A stretch of 18,351 nt of DNA from Vulcanimicrobiota bacterium (GCA_019232725.1 JAFANK010000291.1:1-18351), one strand, 5' to 3'; positions 7,103-14,953 are shown, numbered from the stretch's first letter. Program-made: numbers and translations. The notes: a model not told the origin generated them from the sequence alone.

Positions 7103-7639
7103 ATGCGGCCGTGGCGTTCGGACGAACGGCGCATCATCGTGCGTGGTCTTTTCGGCCGGGCCGCGATCGCCATCGAGCCCGCGATCGTCGCCGTGCTCTT
7201 CAGCGCGTTCGGCTTACGATTGCTCCGCTTAGGGACGGACGGCAATCCCGACCACGGCGGGCTGCAGCTGCTCGCTCCCATCTTCTTGCTCGGCGCCGCG
7301 ATGTTCGCCGTCTATGCGATATTGTTGCTCGCTGCGCCGTTCCGTGCGCTCCGGGAAACGTTCCAGCCGATCTTCGTGGTCGACGGCTACGTGCGTACTC
7401 GTGGCCGCGACGACTTCTCGCAGCGCGGTTTTAATGGCTACGTCGCGGTGCTGCTCCACGATCACCGCGTCGCCTGCGAGTGGCCGACAGTCGGCGTCGG
7501 GGATCTGCCGAACAGAACAGACGCCGCGCACATGGAGTTCAGCGAGTACGGCGGCATCCACACGATCGACGGCCGCCCGACCGGCGTCTTGCCGGCGGCG
7601 TTCAGCAACATCGGCGTGCGCAGTAACGAGCCGCCCTAA
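7103..7639 (+). CDS. Hypothetical two-helix membrane protein
   Basis: I do not recognise this gene. The 178-residue product has a basic N-terminus, two hydrophobic helices (about residues 18-41 and 54-79), and a soluble domain of about 95 residues. That domain reads like real protein: PIFVVDGYVRTRGRDD, NGYVAVLLHDHRVACEW, then EFSEYGGIHTIDGRPTG. It has several Trp, His and Asp residues and alternating strands, perhaps a small beta domain. The start could be the ATG at 7103 or the in-frame ATG at 7040, which would abut sco1; neither has a good ribosome site. It diverges from sco1. Its stop overlaps the convergent stop of the last small gene of the cox operon by four bases. Codon use matches the neighbours. 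A link to oxidase assembly is suggested only by location. Confidence 0.65.
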   Translation: MRPWRSDERRIIVRGLFGRAAIAIEPAIVAVLFSAFGLRLLRLGTDGNPDHGGLQLLAPIFLLGAAMFAVYAILLLAAPFRALRETFQPIFVVDGYVRTRGRDDFSQRGFNGYVAVLLHDHRVACEWPTVGVGDLPNRTDAAHMEFSEYGGIHTIDGRPTGVLPAAFSNIGVRSNEPP

Positions 7640-7657
7640 GGGGCGGGCGTGCCGCCC
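7631..7657. terminator. Possible bidirectional hairpin at convergent gene ends
   Basis: Three arms are seen: CCGCCC (7631-7636), GGGCGG (7641-7646) and CCGCCC (7652-7657). The middle arm can pair with either neighbour, giving a TAAG loop or a GCGTG loop. The cluster sits exactly where the plus-strand gene (stop 7639) and the cox operon (stop 7636) meet. There is no T run, so intrinsic termination is uncertain. Confidence 0.35.
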
Positions 7658-7836
7658 AGCTCGACCTTCGTCGTATCCGCAGCGGGCCAGACGTGAAACT
7701 CGTGCGCCCAATGCACGGATACCCAGCCCATGAAAAAGATCAGCACGAGCCCGACTGCGAACAAGAAGCGGACGACCGGTGGAATGCCCCGGCTTTGCGG
7801 TATATCGTAGCTCTCTTCTTCGTATCCGTGTGCCAT
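7636..7836 (-). CDS. Small single-helix membrane protein at the end of the cox operon
   Basis: A 66-residue protein with one transmembrane helix (about residues 22-42, FLFAVGLVLIFFMGWVSV), an acidic and tyrosine-rich N-terminus and a Pro/Ala-rich C-terminus. I do not recognise a family. It starts one base after the stop of the preceding small gene, with AGGGTGA about six bases before the ATG, so it is translated as the last cistron of coxB-coxA-coxC. Small one-helix subunits are common accessory parts of heme-copper oxidases and of their assembly, which is the likely role here by position. The motif SVHWAHEFHVW after the helix has three histidines and two tryptophans, near where a membrane surface would be. 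Confidence 0.75.
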   Translation of the reverse strand: MAHGYEEESYDIPQSRGIPPVVRFLFAVGLVLIFFMGWVSVHWAHEFHVWPAADTTKVELGGTPAP

Positions 7837-7837
7837 G

Positions 7838-8044
7838 CTACTTCACCCTGCCGATCGTGCCGATCGCTACCAGCATCACCTCGATGCAACCCACAGTGAG
7901 CAGCACCATCATGATCTTGGTGACATGATCCTCGAGTCTGGTCTTGGGCCATTCCCCGCGCAGCGCTACGAGAGCGACGACGGCAACGATGACCGCGCCG
8001 ATGAAGGCGATGATCCGCAGCTCTGTGGGTATGCTTTCCAACAT
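7838..8044 (-). CDS. Small two-helix membrane protein of the cox operon (subunit IV-like position)
   Basis: A 68-residue protein with two hydrophobic helices (about residues 10-28 and 43-64) joined by a charged loop with EWPKTRLEDHVTK. It follows coxC by 16 bases, with GAGG about eight bases before the ATG. The size, topology and place resemble the small subunit IV (CtaF/CyoD-like) of bacterial aa3 and caa3 oxidases. I see no sequence motif that proves membership in those families. It may stabilise the subunit I/III interface or belong to a lineage-specific family. Confidence 0.75.
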   Translation of the reverse strand: MLESIPTELRIIAFIGAVIVAVVALVALRGEWPKTRLEDHVTKIMMVLLTVGCIEVMLVAIGTIGRVK

Positions 8045-8060
8045 GTCGGTCGCCTCGCCG

Positions 8061-8654
8061 TCAGTAGATGTAGAACAAGAAGAACAGCGCGACCCAGATC
8101 ACGTCGACGAAGTGCCAGTAGAGCGTCGCCGCTGTGAGCCCGAAGTGGCGCTCTTGCGTGTACGTGCCGCGCAGCGTCTGCAGCAGCACGACGATGAGGA
8201 AAATGACGCCGATGAAGACGTGGAACCCGTGCAAGCCGGTCAGCGTGTAAAACGATGCGCCGAAGGTCGTTCCGGCCCAGGTCGTGTGCGGCAACAGATG
8301 CGTGTACTCATAGGCTTGGCCGCCTAAGAACATCGAGCCCAAGACGATGGTCGCGAGTGTGTACCCGATGAACTGCGAACGGCGATCGTGACGCATGCCC
8401 TCCATCGCATAATGCATCGTGGCACCGCTGCCGAAGAGCACGATGGAGTTGACCGCTGCGAGGTACAGATAGGGTCGTTCGATACCGACCGGCGGCCACA
8501 GCGGTGCTGCGTTGCGCAGGTAGAGATACGAGAAGATGAAGTTGCCGAAGATGACGCAGTCACTGATCAGGAAGAACAGGAAGCCCAGCAGGCGGTGCCC
8601 GCTGACCTCTGCATATTCTGCGTCGCTGACCGCGTGCGCGTTGGCTGCGGCCAT
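8061..8654 (-). CDS. coxC: Cytochrome c oxidase subunit III
   Basis: A 197-residue subunit III of an aa3/caa3-type oxygen reductase with five predicted helices, the short bacterial form without the first two helices of the seven-helix version. Signature parts are HRLLGFLFFLISDCVIFGNF near the start, the helix ending TLATIVLGSMFLGGQAYEY, TLTGLHGFHVFIGVIFL, and HFGLTAATLYWHFVDVIW near the end. The W-H-F-V-D-x-x-W motif is diagnostic for subunit III. The ATG at 8654 lies two bases after the coxA stop, so translation is coupled. No strong ribosome site is seen. Subunit III binds lipids, stabilises subunit I and sustains the proton path. Confidence 0.95.
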   Translation of the reverse strand: MAAANAHAVSDAEYAEVSGHRLLGFLFFLISDCVIFGNFIFSYLYLRNAAPLWPPVGIERPYLYLAAVNSIVLFGSGATMHYAMEGMRHDRRSQFIGYTLATIVLGSMFLGGQAYEYTHLLPHTTWAGTTFGASFYTLTGLHGFHVFIGVIFLIVVLLQTLRGTYTQERHFGLTAATLYWHFVDVIWVALFFLFYIY

Positions 8655-8656
8655 CG

Positions 8657-10318
8657 TCAACGTACCGGCGTCATCGCGAGGTCTTGGCTGATGTTCGCAT
8701 ACGGCAACGGCTTGCCATAATCGTAGGGACCCGAGAGCACGATGGGTACGTCGCGGAAGTTGTAGTACGGCATGGGCGACGGGATCATCCATTCAAGCGT
8801 CCGCGCACCCCACGGGTTGGGACCCGCGGGTTCGCCGTAGCGGGCGCTGCGATAGGCGTTATAGATGAAGATAAGGATCGAGGCCGCCAGCACAAACGAT
8901 GAGATCGAGACGAAGAGATTCGTGCCGGCGAACATGGGATCGTAGGTCGCCACGCGACGGGGCATGCCCATGAGGCCCGCCCAGTGCATGGGCAAGAACG
9001 TCAGGTTGAAGAAAATATACATCAACCAGAAATGCCATTTGCCGAGGCGCTCGTCGAGCATGCGGCCGGTCATCTTGGGCCACCAGTAATACAGGCCTGC
9101 GAAGATGCCGAAGATCGTGCCGCCGAAGAGCACGTAGTGTATGTGCGCCACCACGAAATACGAGGCGTGCTCCTGGGCGTCGGCCGGTACCGATGCCAGC
9201 ATCACGCCCGTGATGCCGCCCAGCGTGAACGTGCTCAAAAAGCCGAGCACGAACAGCAACGGCGAGTCCAGCCGGATCTTGCCGCGCCAGAGCGTCGTCA
9301 CCCAGCTGAAGATCTTGATGCCGGTCGGCACCGCGATCACCATGGTCAGGAGCATAAAGAACAACTGCTCCCAGTGCTGCAGGCCGCTCGTGAACATGTG
9401 GTGCGCCCAGACCATGAACGAGAGCAAGCCGATCGCAGCTGATGAATAGGCGATTGCCTTGTAGCCGAAGATCGGCCGGCGCACGAAGGTGGGGATGACT
9501 TCCGACACGATGCCGAACGCGGGCAATATCAAGATATAAACGGCCGGGTGGGAGTAGAACCAGAAGACGTGCTGCCACAACACGGGTGCGCCGCCGCGCG
9601 TGACGTCATAGAACGGCACGCCGAAATTATGCTGGATGAACAGCCCAGCCAGCGCTGCGCTCAAATTCGCGGTCGCGATCATCGATAAGAAGGCCGTGAC
9701 ACCGGTCGCCCACACGAAGAGCGGCATGCGGGTATAGGTCATGCCCGGTGCGCGCATCTTCACGATCGTCACGAGGAAGTTCAGGCCTGTGATGGTCGAG
9801 GAGACACCGATGACGAAAACCCCCGCGCACCACAAGCTCAAAGACTCGCCCAGCGGCAGCTGGAGCGATACCGGCGGATACTCAGTCCAGCCTGCTTGCG
9901 GCGCACCGAACAGCAAGCTCGCGAACACCAAAATGCCGGCGACCGGGAGCATCCAGAAGCTCAGCATGTTGAGCCAGGGAAATGCCACGTCGCGCGCGCC
10001 GATCTGCACCGGCATGATGAGGTTACCGAACGCGCCCGTGACGATGGGAATGCCGACAAGCCACACCATGGCCGTGCCGTGCAGACTGTAAGCTTGGTTG
10101 AAGACGGCTACGCTGAGCACGTGGTTGTTCGGTCCCATCAGCTGTACGCGCATGAGCTCGGCCAAAAGCCCGGCGAAGACCAAGAACAACCCGGCAGTGA
10201 TGAAGTACTGAATCGCGATGACCTTGTGGTCGAGGCTGAAGACGTACTTCTTGATGAAGGTGTCCGGCGGCGGATGGATGTGGCTGCTCGCCGGCAGCTC
10301 GACATGGGTCACTGACAT
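8657..10318 (-). CDS. coxA: Cytochrome c oxidase subunit I, type A2
   Basis: The 553-residue catalytic subunit, with about 12 helices, reduces O2 to water and pumps protons. Metal ligands are visible. His80 (SLHGTAMVW) and His394 ligate low-spin heme; His392 (VVAHIHYVLFGG) ligates heme a3. CuB is held by His257, His306 and His307 (WAHHMFTSG). Tyr261 is the residue that cross-links to the CuB histidine. The K-channel lysine is Lys335 (VPTGIK). Helix VI reads YSHPAVY (255-261), not GHPEVY. This is the hallmark of the A2 subfamily, in which the D-channel glutamate is missing and Tyr-Ser are thought to take its role. It starts 31 bases after coxB, with GGAG about 11 bases before the ATG. Length and ends are normal. 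Confidence 0.97.
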   Translation of the reverse strand: MSVTHVELPASSHIHPPPDTFIKKYVFSLDHKVIAIQYFITAGLFLVFAGLLAELMRVQLMGPNNHVLSVAVFNQAYSLHGTAMVWLVGIPIVTGAFGNLIMPVQIGARDVAFPWLNMLSFWMLPVAGILVFASLLFGAPQAGWTEYPPVSLQLPLGESLSLWCAGVFVIGVSSTITGLNFLVTIVKMRAPGMTYTRMPLFVWATGVTAFLSMIATANLSAALAGLFIQHNFGVPFYDVTRGGAPVLWQHVFWFYSHPAVYILILPAFGIVSEVIPTFVRRPIFGYKAIAYSSAAIGLLSFMVWAHHMFTSGLQHWEQLFFMLLTMVIAVPTGIKIFSWVTTLWRGKIRLDSPLLFVLGFLSTFTLGGITGVMLASVPADAQEHASYFVVAHIHYVLFGGTIFGIFAGLYYWWPKMTGRMLDERLGKWHFWLMYIFFNLTFLPMHWAGLMGMPRRVATYDPMFAGTNLFVSISSFVLAASILIFIYNAYRSARYGEPAGPNPWGARTLEWMIPSPMPYYNFRDVPIVLSGPYDYGKPLPYANISQDLAMTPVR

Positions 10319-10349
10319 AGTGCGATACGCTCCGAGCGCGGTTGACTGT

Positions 10350-11453
10350 TCACCGTAACGTCCTCAGGTAGGCGACGAGGTCGGCGACATCTTTCGGCGT
10401 CAAGCCGTTGGCTTGCATGTTCGGCATCACGCCCATGTCGCCGTGGGCGCCGTGCTCGAGGATGTCAGCGACGTTGTCGGGCGTCGCCTTCTTGCCGGTC
10501 ACGAGATCCGGATGATCGGGATCGTCGAAGAGCTGCGCGAGACCTGGGCCGACTTTGCGCTGCGCGAACGGCGCCGCGTTGTGGCAGACCGTGCACTTCG
10601 CGTTGAATATCGTCTGGCCAGCACTCGGGTTCCCGCCCGCCAGGCTCAGCGGCGCAGCGATCGGGGAAGCAGCCGCGCGCTGCTGATCTGCATACCATGC
10701 GTCGAACTCAGCCCTGGTTTGAACGATGACCTTACCCCACATGTGGGAGTGGCCAAGACCGCAGAACTCGCTGCACACGATGCGATACATGCCGATCTCG
10801 CTCGGTGTGAAATGGATGGGGATGACGATGCCGGGGATCATATCTTGCTTGACGCGGAACTCGGGCACCCAAAAGGAGTGGATGACCGCGCCGTTGTGCA
10901 CGTCTTGCTCGTCTTCTGCCGACGTCAAATCGACCGTGACTGGGACGCCGATCGGCAAGTGCAGCTCATTCATCACCGATTGTTTGAGCCCCGGATAGCG
11001 GAACTCGTAGTAGAACTTGTGGCCGATCGCTTCGAGCGTCACCGCACTCGCAAACGCTTGGTTCGTCGGATAGTACATCGGAATGACGAGGTAGCTGAGT
11101 ACCGCCAGCACGATCATCAACAGGCTTGGGATGATGGTCCAGGTCACCTCAAGTCCGTGGTGCTCGTGAATCTCCGAACCGACGGCATCGATCGGCTCGT
11201 CGGGCCGGCGACGATACCGGATCGAGAAATACAGCAAGAACCCGTTGATGAAGACGAAGATCGGCGCGCCGAAGAAGGCGCAGAACTTGAACAGGTCGTC
11301 GATGGGCTTGCTGATGTTGGCCGCCTCGGGGAGATATTTCTCGACCGGGAAGACCACGACGCCGACCATCAGCACGATGCTGATGACGGTCATCACGGCG
11401 ACCGCGCGCCAGAATCCAGAGTCTAGAAGCGGCTCACGCTGTTCCAGCTTCAC
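10350..11453 (-). CDS. coxB: Cytochrome c oxidase subunit II with fused cytochrome c domain (caa3 type)
   Basis: A 367-residue subunit II. Hydrophobic segments lie at about 15-36 (signal or extra helix), 57-78 and 104-125. The cupredoxin domain holds the complete CuA site: His192 in IHSFWVPEF, then Cys227, Glu229, Cys231, His235 and Met238 in CSEFCGLGHSHM. A class I cytochrome c domain follows, with heme site CTVCH (287-291) and a likely axial methionine in GVMPNM (343 or 346). It ends in PKDVADLVAYLRTL. This fusion lets electrons enter directly, as in caa3 oxidases. The start is GTG at 11453, with GGAG five bases before it. It is the first gene of the oxidase operon and lies about 100 bases after tRNA-Leu. 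Confidence 0.96.
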   Translation of the reverse strand: MKLEQREPLLDSGFWRAVAVMTVISIVLMVGVVVFPVEKYLPEAANISKPIDDLFKFCAFFGAPIFVFINGFLLYFSIRYRRRPDEPIDAVGSEIHEHHGLEVTWTIIPSLLMIVLAVLSYLVIPMYYPTNQAFASAVTLEAIGHKFYYEFRYPGLKQSVMNELHLPIGVPVTVDLTSAEDEQDVHNGAVIHSFWVPEFRVKQDMIPGIVIPIHFTPSEIGMYRIVCSEFCGLGHSHMWGKVIVQTRAEFDAWYADQQRAAASPIAAPLSLAGGNPSAGQTIFNAKCTVCHNAAPFAQRKVGPGLAQLFDDPDHPDLVTGKKATPDNVADILEHGAHGDMGVMPNMQANGLTPKDVADLVAYLRTLR

Positions 11454-11550
11454 TCCATCTCCATGAGGTGCACGCTTGACGTTGGTCCGCGACTTACACG
11501 GCTAGCGTCCGGCATCCTAGTACGGCGGCGTGGTAATCTCGCACCGCACT

Positions 11551-11635
11551 TGCCGAAGGTGGGAATCGAACCCACATGAGGGGTGACCTCGCGCGATTTT
11601 GAGTCGCGTGCGTCTGCCAGTTCCGCCACTTCGGC
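11551..11635 (-). tRNA. tRNA-Leu, anticodon CAA
   Basis: Read on the minus strand, an 85-base cloverleaf appears. The acceptor stem is GCCGAAG (11635-11629) with CTTCGGC (11558-11552) and discriminator A at 11551. The D arm contains GGCGGAACTGGCAGACGC. The anticodon arm is CGCGA-CTCAAAA-TCGCG, giving anticodon CAA for UUG codons. A long class II variable arm, GAGG-TCAC-CCCTC, follows, then the T arm GTGGG-TTCGATT-CCCAC. The long arm and discriminator A agree with leucine. The 3' CCA is not encoded, as the next bases are AGT, so it must be added by CCA transferase. Confidence 0.96.
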
Positions 11636-11708
11636 ACGCTGCAACAGTTTCGGGTTCTTTTGCGCGACGCATGCGACCTTCGCCACGCGCACTATCAGGC
11701 GTTGCATT

Positions 11709-13058
11709 TCAGCGCACGTCGGACGGCGGCAGCAGCAGCGCCAACGGCAATGCGGCGATCGCGAGGACGAGCGACAACAGGTAGGCGGAGCGGAAGCCTG
11801 CAGCCGGCGGCCCGCCGCTGAAGTGCAAGAATGCGCTGACCGCCGCTGGCGCTGTGATCGCTCCGGTGCTCGAGAGCATTGTCAAAAGTCCGGTGGCTGC
11901 GCCTGATCGCGCTTCATCGACGTAACGGAGCAAGAGCGCGTTCGGTGGCGCGCTCGCAAGGCCGATGCCGAAACCGGCAAGCGCGAAGCCTGAGAGCACG
12001 CCGCCGAGCGACTGCAAGCCGGCGAGCGCTGCCTCTCCTGCGACGAGCACGACCAGACCGGCGATGAGCAACGAGCGCGCTCCGATCCGCTTGGTCAAAC
12101 GTCCGCCCACACCCTGACCGCCGCCCAGTGGAACCGCGAGCGCAAGCAGTGCGATGCCTGCTGCGGCCGCGCTCGCTTTGAATTGGGTCATGTAATAGGC
12201 AGCAGCGTACATCGTGATGCCGAAGATCGGTATACCCGTCAGCACCGCGATGGCGTAGAGCAGGAGTGGTCCTTGGCGCGTGAAAAGCGACGGCGCAAAA
12301 AATGCTTGACGTGCGCGCGTCTCCCACCAGGCGAGCAGCGCGAGCGCGGCAAGCGCTGCCGCAAGGTACGCAAAGGCACTGCTCGCGGCGCCGTTGGCCG
12401 CCATCATGAGGCATAAGGCAACGGCCGGAATGAGCACGATCGGGCCGCCATCCAAGCCGATCGTTGCGCCAGCGGGCGGCGCGTCGCCCGGGAGACGAAG
12501 CCCGAGCCAGAGCGCTGCTAGCGCGATCGGGATATTGATCCAGAAGATAAGATGCCACGGGAAGATGGTCAGCTCGGTGCGGAGTGCGCTCGACATGAAC
12601 GGCGCGCTACCCAGTGCCTTGCCGCCGTCGATGATGACGCCGCCCAGCACGGCCCCAAGCGCACCGGCGAGCGCGAACATGCCGTACAGCGCGTAGAGCG
12701 CCCCGCTTTGTCGCTCCTTGGGCACACGCTGACCGACGAGCGCAATCGCAGCTGGTTGGATCGCTCCTGCTCCAAGCGACTGCACGACGCGTCCGGCGAT
12801 GAGGAGGCCGAGCGACGTTGCGGTAGCGCACACAAATGACCCAGCCATGAAGACAACGAGCGCACCCAGGAACACGTTACGGCGACCGCGGGCGTCGGAC
12901 AGCCGTCCGGCTATGGGTTGCGCGATCAGGGAACCGGTTGCGTAGATGGCCATGATCCAGCCGACGTCGGCCAGCGTCGAGCCGAGCGAAAGCGCGATGC
13001 TGACGAGCGACGGTCCGATGACGGTCATCTGCAATGCGCGCAAAAAAACGCCCAGCAA
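11709..13058 (-). CDS. MFS transporter, DHA2 family (14 helices), probable drug or metabolite exporter
   Basis: A protein of 449 or more residues with 14 predicted helices, the layout of the DHA2 (EmrB/QacA) group of proton-driven exporters. Motif A is GRLSDARGRRNVF, after helix 2. Helix 4 holds GRVVQSLGAGAIQPAA. WHLIFWINIPIALAAL before helix 6 is the family's WRWIFxINxP motif. The substrate is unknown. The start is uncertain. The TTG at 13058 is the first standard start codon, but upstream the frame stays open to 13106 and encodes SSSYKPNVLLPPLLLGVFLRAL, which reads like the true first helix. Translation may therefore begin at CTG 13104-13106, inside the region just after the ctaAB stop. It lies directly behind ctaAB, so it may be co-transcribed, though a role in heme biology is not evident. 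Confidence 0.88.
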   Translation of the reverse strand: MLGVFLRALQMTVIGPSLVSIALSLGSTLADVGWIMAIYATGSLIAQPIAGRLSDARGRRNVFLGALVVFMAGSFVCATATSLGLLIAGRVVQSLGAGAIQPAAIALVGQRVPKERQSGALYALYGMFALAGALGAVLGGVIIDGGKALGSAPFMSSALRTELTIFPWHLIFWINIPIALAALWLGLRLPGDAPPAGATIGLDGGPIVLIPAVALCLMMAANGAASSAFAYLAAALAALALLAWWETRARQAFFAPSLFTRQGPLLLYAIAVLTGIPIFGITMYAAAYYMTQFKASAAAAGIALLALAVPLGGGQGVGGRLTKRIGARSLLIAGLVVLVAGEAALAGLQSLGGVLSGFALAGFGIGLASAPPNALLLRYVDEARSGAATGLLTMLSSTGAITAPAAVSAFLHFSGGPPAAGFRSAYLLSLVLAIAALPLALLLPPSDVR

Positions 13059-13108
13059 CAGGGGCGGCAGCAGAACGTTCGGCTTGTAGCTTGAGCTTTG
13101 CGCCAGCG

Positions 13109-14953
13109 CTAGCTACCGCCGTGGCCGAAGCGGTCGATCGCCATCGCGCTGAAAAGCAACGCGAGGTACAACATCGAGAAGCGGTACATCATCCCCTCGC
13201 TCTTGCGCGTCCCTGTCATCGCGACCCAAAGCGCCCCGGCCAAGAAGAGCGCGTCCAAGACGATCGCCACGGTCAGGTAGCCGAATCCCATGAGGTGCAG
13301 CGGCACCATGACGACGGTCAGCGCCACGAGCACGACCGAATACAAAAGGATCTGTCGCTTGGTCACCGCGTCGCCGTAGACCGACGGTAGCATCGGCAAA
13401 CCCACGCGCGCGTATTCGTCCTTCTTCATGAGCGCCAGGCTCCAAAAATGCGGTGGCGTCCACACGAAGACGATGAGGAAGAGCACGTACGCGGTGAGGT
13501 CGAGGTGATGAGTCACGGCTGCCCAGCCCACGAGTGGGGGAATCGACCCAGCCGCGCCCCCGACGACGATATTCTGCGGCGTCGTACGCTTCAGCCACAT
13601 CGTGTACACGATGACGTAGTACAGGATGCCGATCGTCGAGAGCACCGCGGCCAACGGATTGACCGCAACCCACAAGACGCAAAACGCGAGAATGGCCAGT
13701 ACGACACCGAAGACGAGCGCATGTTGCGCAGGGACGCGGCCACTCGGAATGGGCCGCAGCCTCGTCCGCTTCATCTGGGCATCGATATCGCGATCCCAAT
13801 ACATGTTGATGCTGCCAGAGGCTGCAGACGCGAGCGCCCCGCCGAGCAGCGTCCAAAAGACAAGCGCAGGCCGCGGGAAGCCCCCAGCCGCCATCATCAT
13901 CGCGGTGAAGGTGGTGAAGAGGAGCAACGACATCACGTTGGGTTTGGTCAACTGGATATAGCTCGCGCACTTCATCCACGCCGTGACGGTCGCTGGTACT
14001 TGCGTGGGTGCGCCGTCAGCTGGGAGCGAGACGAACGCCTCCGGCTGCCGGCCAAGCTGGCAGCGGTAGGTCGTGAGCGCGAGCAACGCCACCAGCAGCA
14101 CACCGTTGGCCTGGTGCACCGAGCGGAGCACAGGCGCAAGCCCGCTGATGACCGTCAAGGCGCCCAACGCACCTTGTGCGAGCACGCAACCGCCGGCCAC
14201 AAAGATGAGACGACGGACCTCAGGGGGGGCTGAGGTTGGACGCGCGGCTACTGCGACCAAGCAGAGCACGAGCGCGATCGTGGCATAGGCCGCCCACCGA
14301 TGCGTCATGTGCAGCGCTTGGGCCGCGGAATGTGCTCCTGCCCAGCCATTGCACAGTGGAAAACCCGTGCACGCAAGGCCCGCATGCGATGCGCTCATAT
14401 AGCCGCCCGCGATGACCGCGATAAAGGCGACGATCGTCGTCAGCAGTGCGATCGACGCGACCGCCGGGCGGACCGTTGCACGCGAGCGAACGGCGCGATC
14501 GTCAAGCTCGGTCCAGCTCGCGTATGCGACCAACAGCAAACTGATGAAGGTGCCGATGCCGACCACGAGATGGGCAGCGACGCTGGGCGGGTTGTTCGCG
14601 TATTTGATCGTCAGCGCGCCGATGATGATCTGCAACACCACCATGCCGAGTGCCACCCACGCGAAGCGCATGGCCTCACCCAGTTCGCGCCGATGCCGCC
14701 AGGCCAGCGCAAACGTCGTGAGGATCAAAAGCGTGAGGACAGGCGCGCCGACGCGGTGCGCCCATTCATAGACCACGGCGCTATCGAGAGCGGGAAACCA
14801 GACCCCGCGGCAACGCGGCCAGTCGGGACAAGTCATGCCCGCGCCATTGATGCGCACGATCGCGCCGAACACGACGAGTGCAAACGCGAAGAGCGCCGCC
14901 ATCGTGCTGGCGACCTTGAGGCCCAAGAACTGCGACCGCGATGCGCTCGACAT
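13109..14953 (-). CDS. ctaAB: Fused heme A synthase (CtaA) - heme O synthase/protoheme IX farnesyltransferase (CtaB)
   Basis: One 614-residue chain carries both steps that make heme A for the oxidase. Residues 1-305 are CtaA, an eight-helix enzyme that oxidises the heme O methyl group. It has histidines 66, 128, 215/218 and 280 and two cysteine pairs, CPDWPRC (42-48) and CTGFPLC (195-201), as in Bacillus-type enzymes. After a linker (about 305-328), residues 330-614 are CtaB, a UbiA-family prenyltransferase that adds farnesyl to heme B. Its first Asp-rich motif is NMYWDRDIDAQMKRTRLRP (from 383), and WTPPHFWSLALMKKDEYARVGLPML lies later. No stop or frameshift separates the halves. CtaA-CtaB fusions are known in some lineages such as Chloroflexota. 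The ATG at 14953 has no strong ribosome site. It is divergent from aroA by 66 bases. Confidence 0.95.
   Translation of the reverse strand: MSSASRSQFLGLKVASTMAALFAFALVVFGAIVRINGAGMTCPDWPRCRGVWFPALDSAVVYEWAHRVGAPVLTLLILTTFALAWRHRRELGEAMRFAWVALGMVVLQIIIGALTIKYANNPPSVAAHLVVGIGTFISLLLVAYASWTELDDRAVRSRATVRPAVASIALLTTIVAFIAVIAGGYMSASHAGLACTGFPLCNGWAGAHSAAQALHMTHRWAAYATIALVLCLVAVAARPTSAPPEVRRLIFVAGGCVLAQGALGALTVISGLAPVLRSVHQANGVLLVALLALTTYRCQLGRQPEAFVSLPADGAPTQVPATVTAWMKCASYIQLTKPNVMSLLLFTTFTAMMMAAGGFPRPALVFWTLLGGALASAASGSINMYWDRDIDAQMKRTRLRPIPSGRVPAQHALVFGVVLAILAFCVLWVAVNPLAAVLSTIGILYYVIVYTMWLKRTTPQNIVVGGAAGSIPPLVGWAAVTHHLDLTAYVLFLIVFVWTPPHFWSLALMKKDEYARVGLPMLPSVYGDAVTKRQILLYSVVLVALTVVMVPLHLMGFGYLTVAIVLDALFLAGALWVAMTGTRKSEGMMYRFSMLYLALLFSAMAIDRFGHGGS

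Noticed and set aside
7042..7281. Upstream extension of sco1
   Set aside because: It lacks a signal peptide at its start and lies antisense to the hypothetical gene; the start at 7041 has a ribosome site and a signal peptide.
10413..11426. 337-codon plus-strand open frame antisense to coxB
   Set aside because: It mirrors coxB codons, is rich in Arg, Asp and His as expected of a shadow, and has no recognisable domain.
11450..11707. Minus-strand 85-residue open frame containing AEVAELADARDSKS
   Set aside because: This is the well-known false protein made by reading through a tRNA-Leu gene; the tRNA itself explains it.
13448..14233. Long plus-strand open frame antisense to ctaAB
   Set aside because: The same reasoning applies: ctaAB is clearly the coding strand, with intact motifs.
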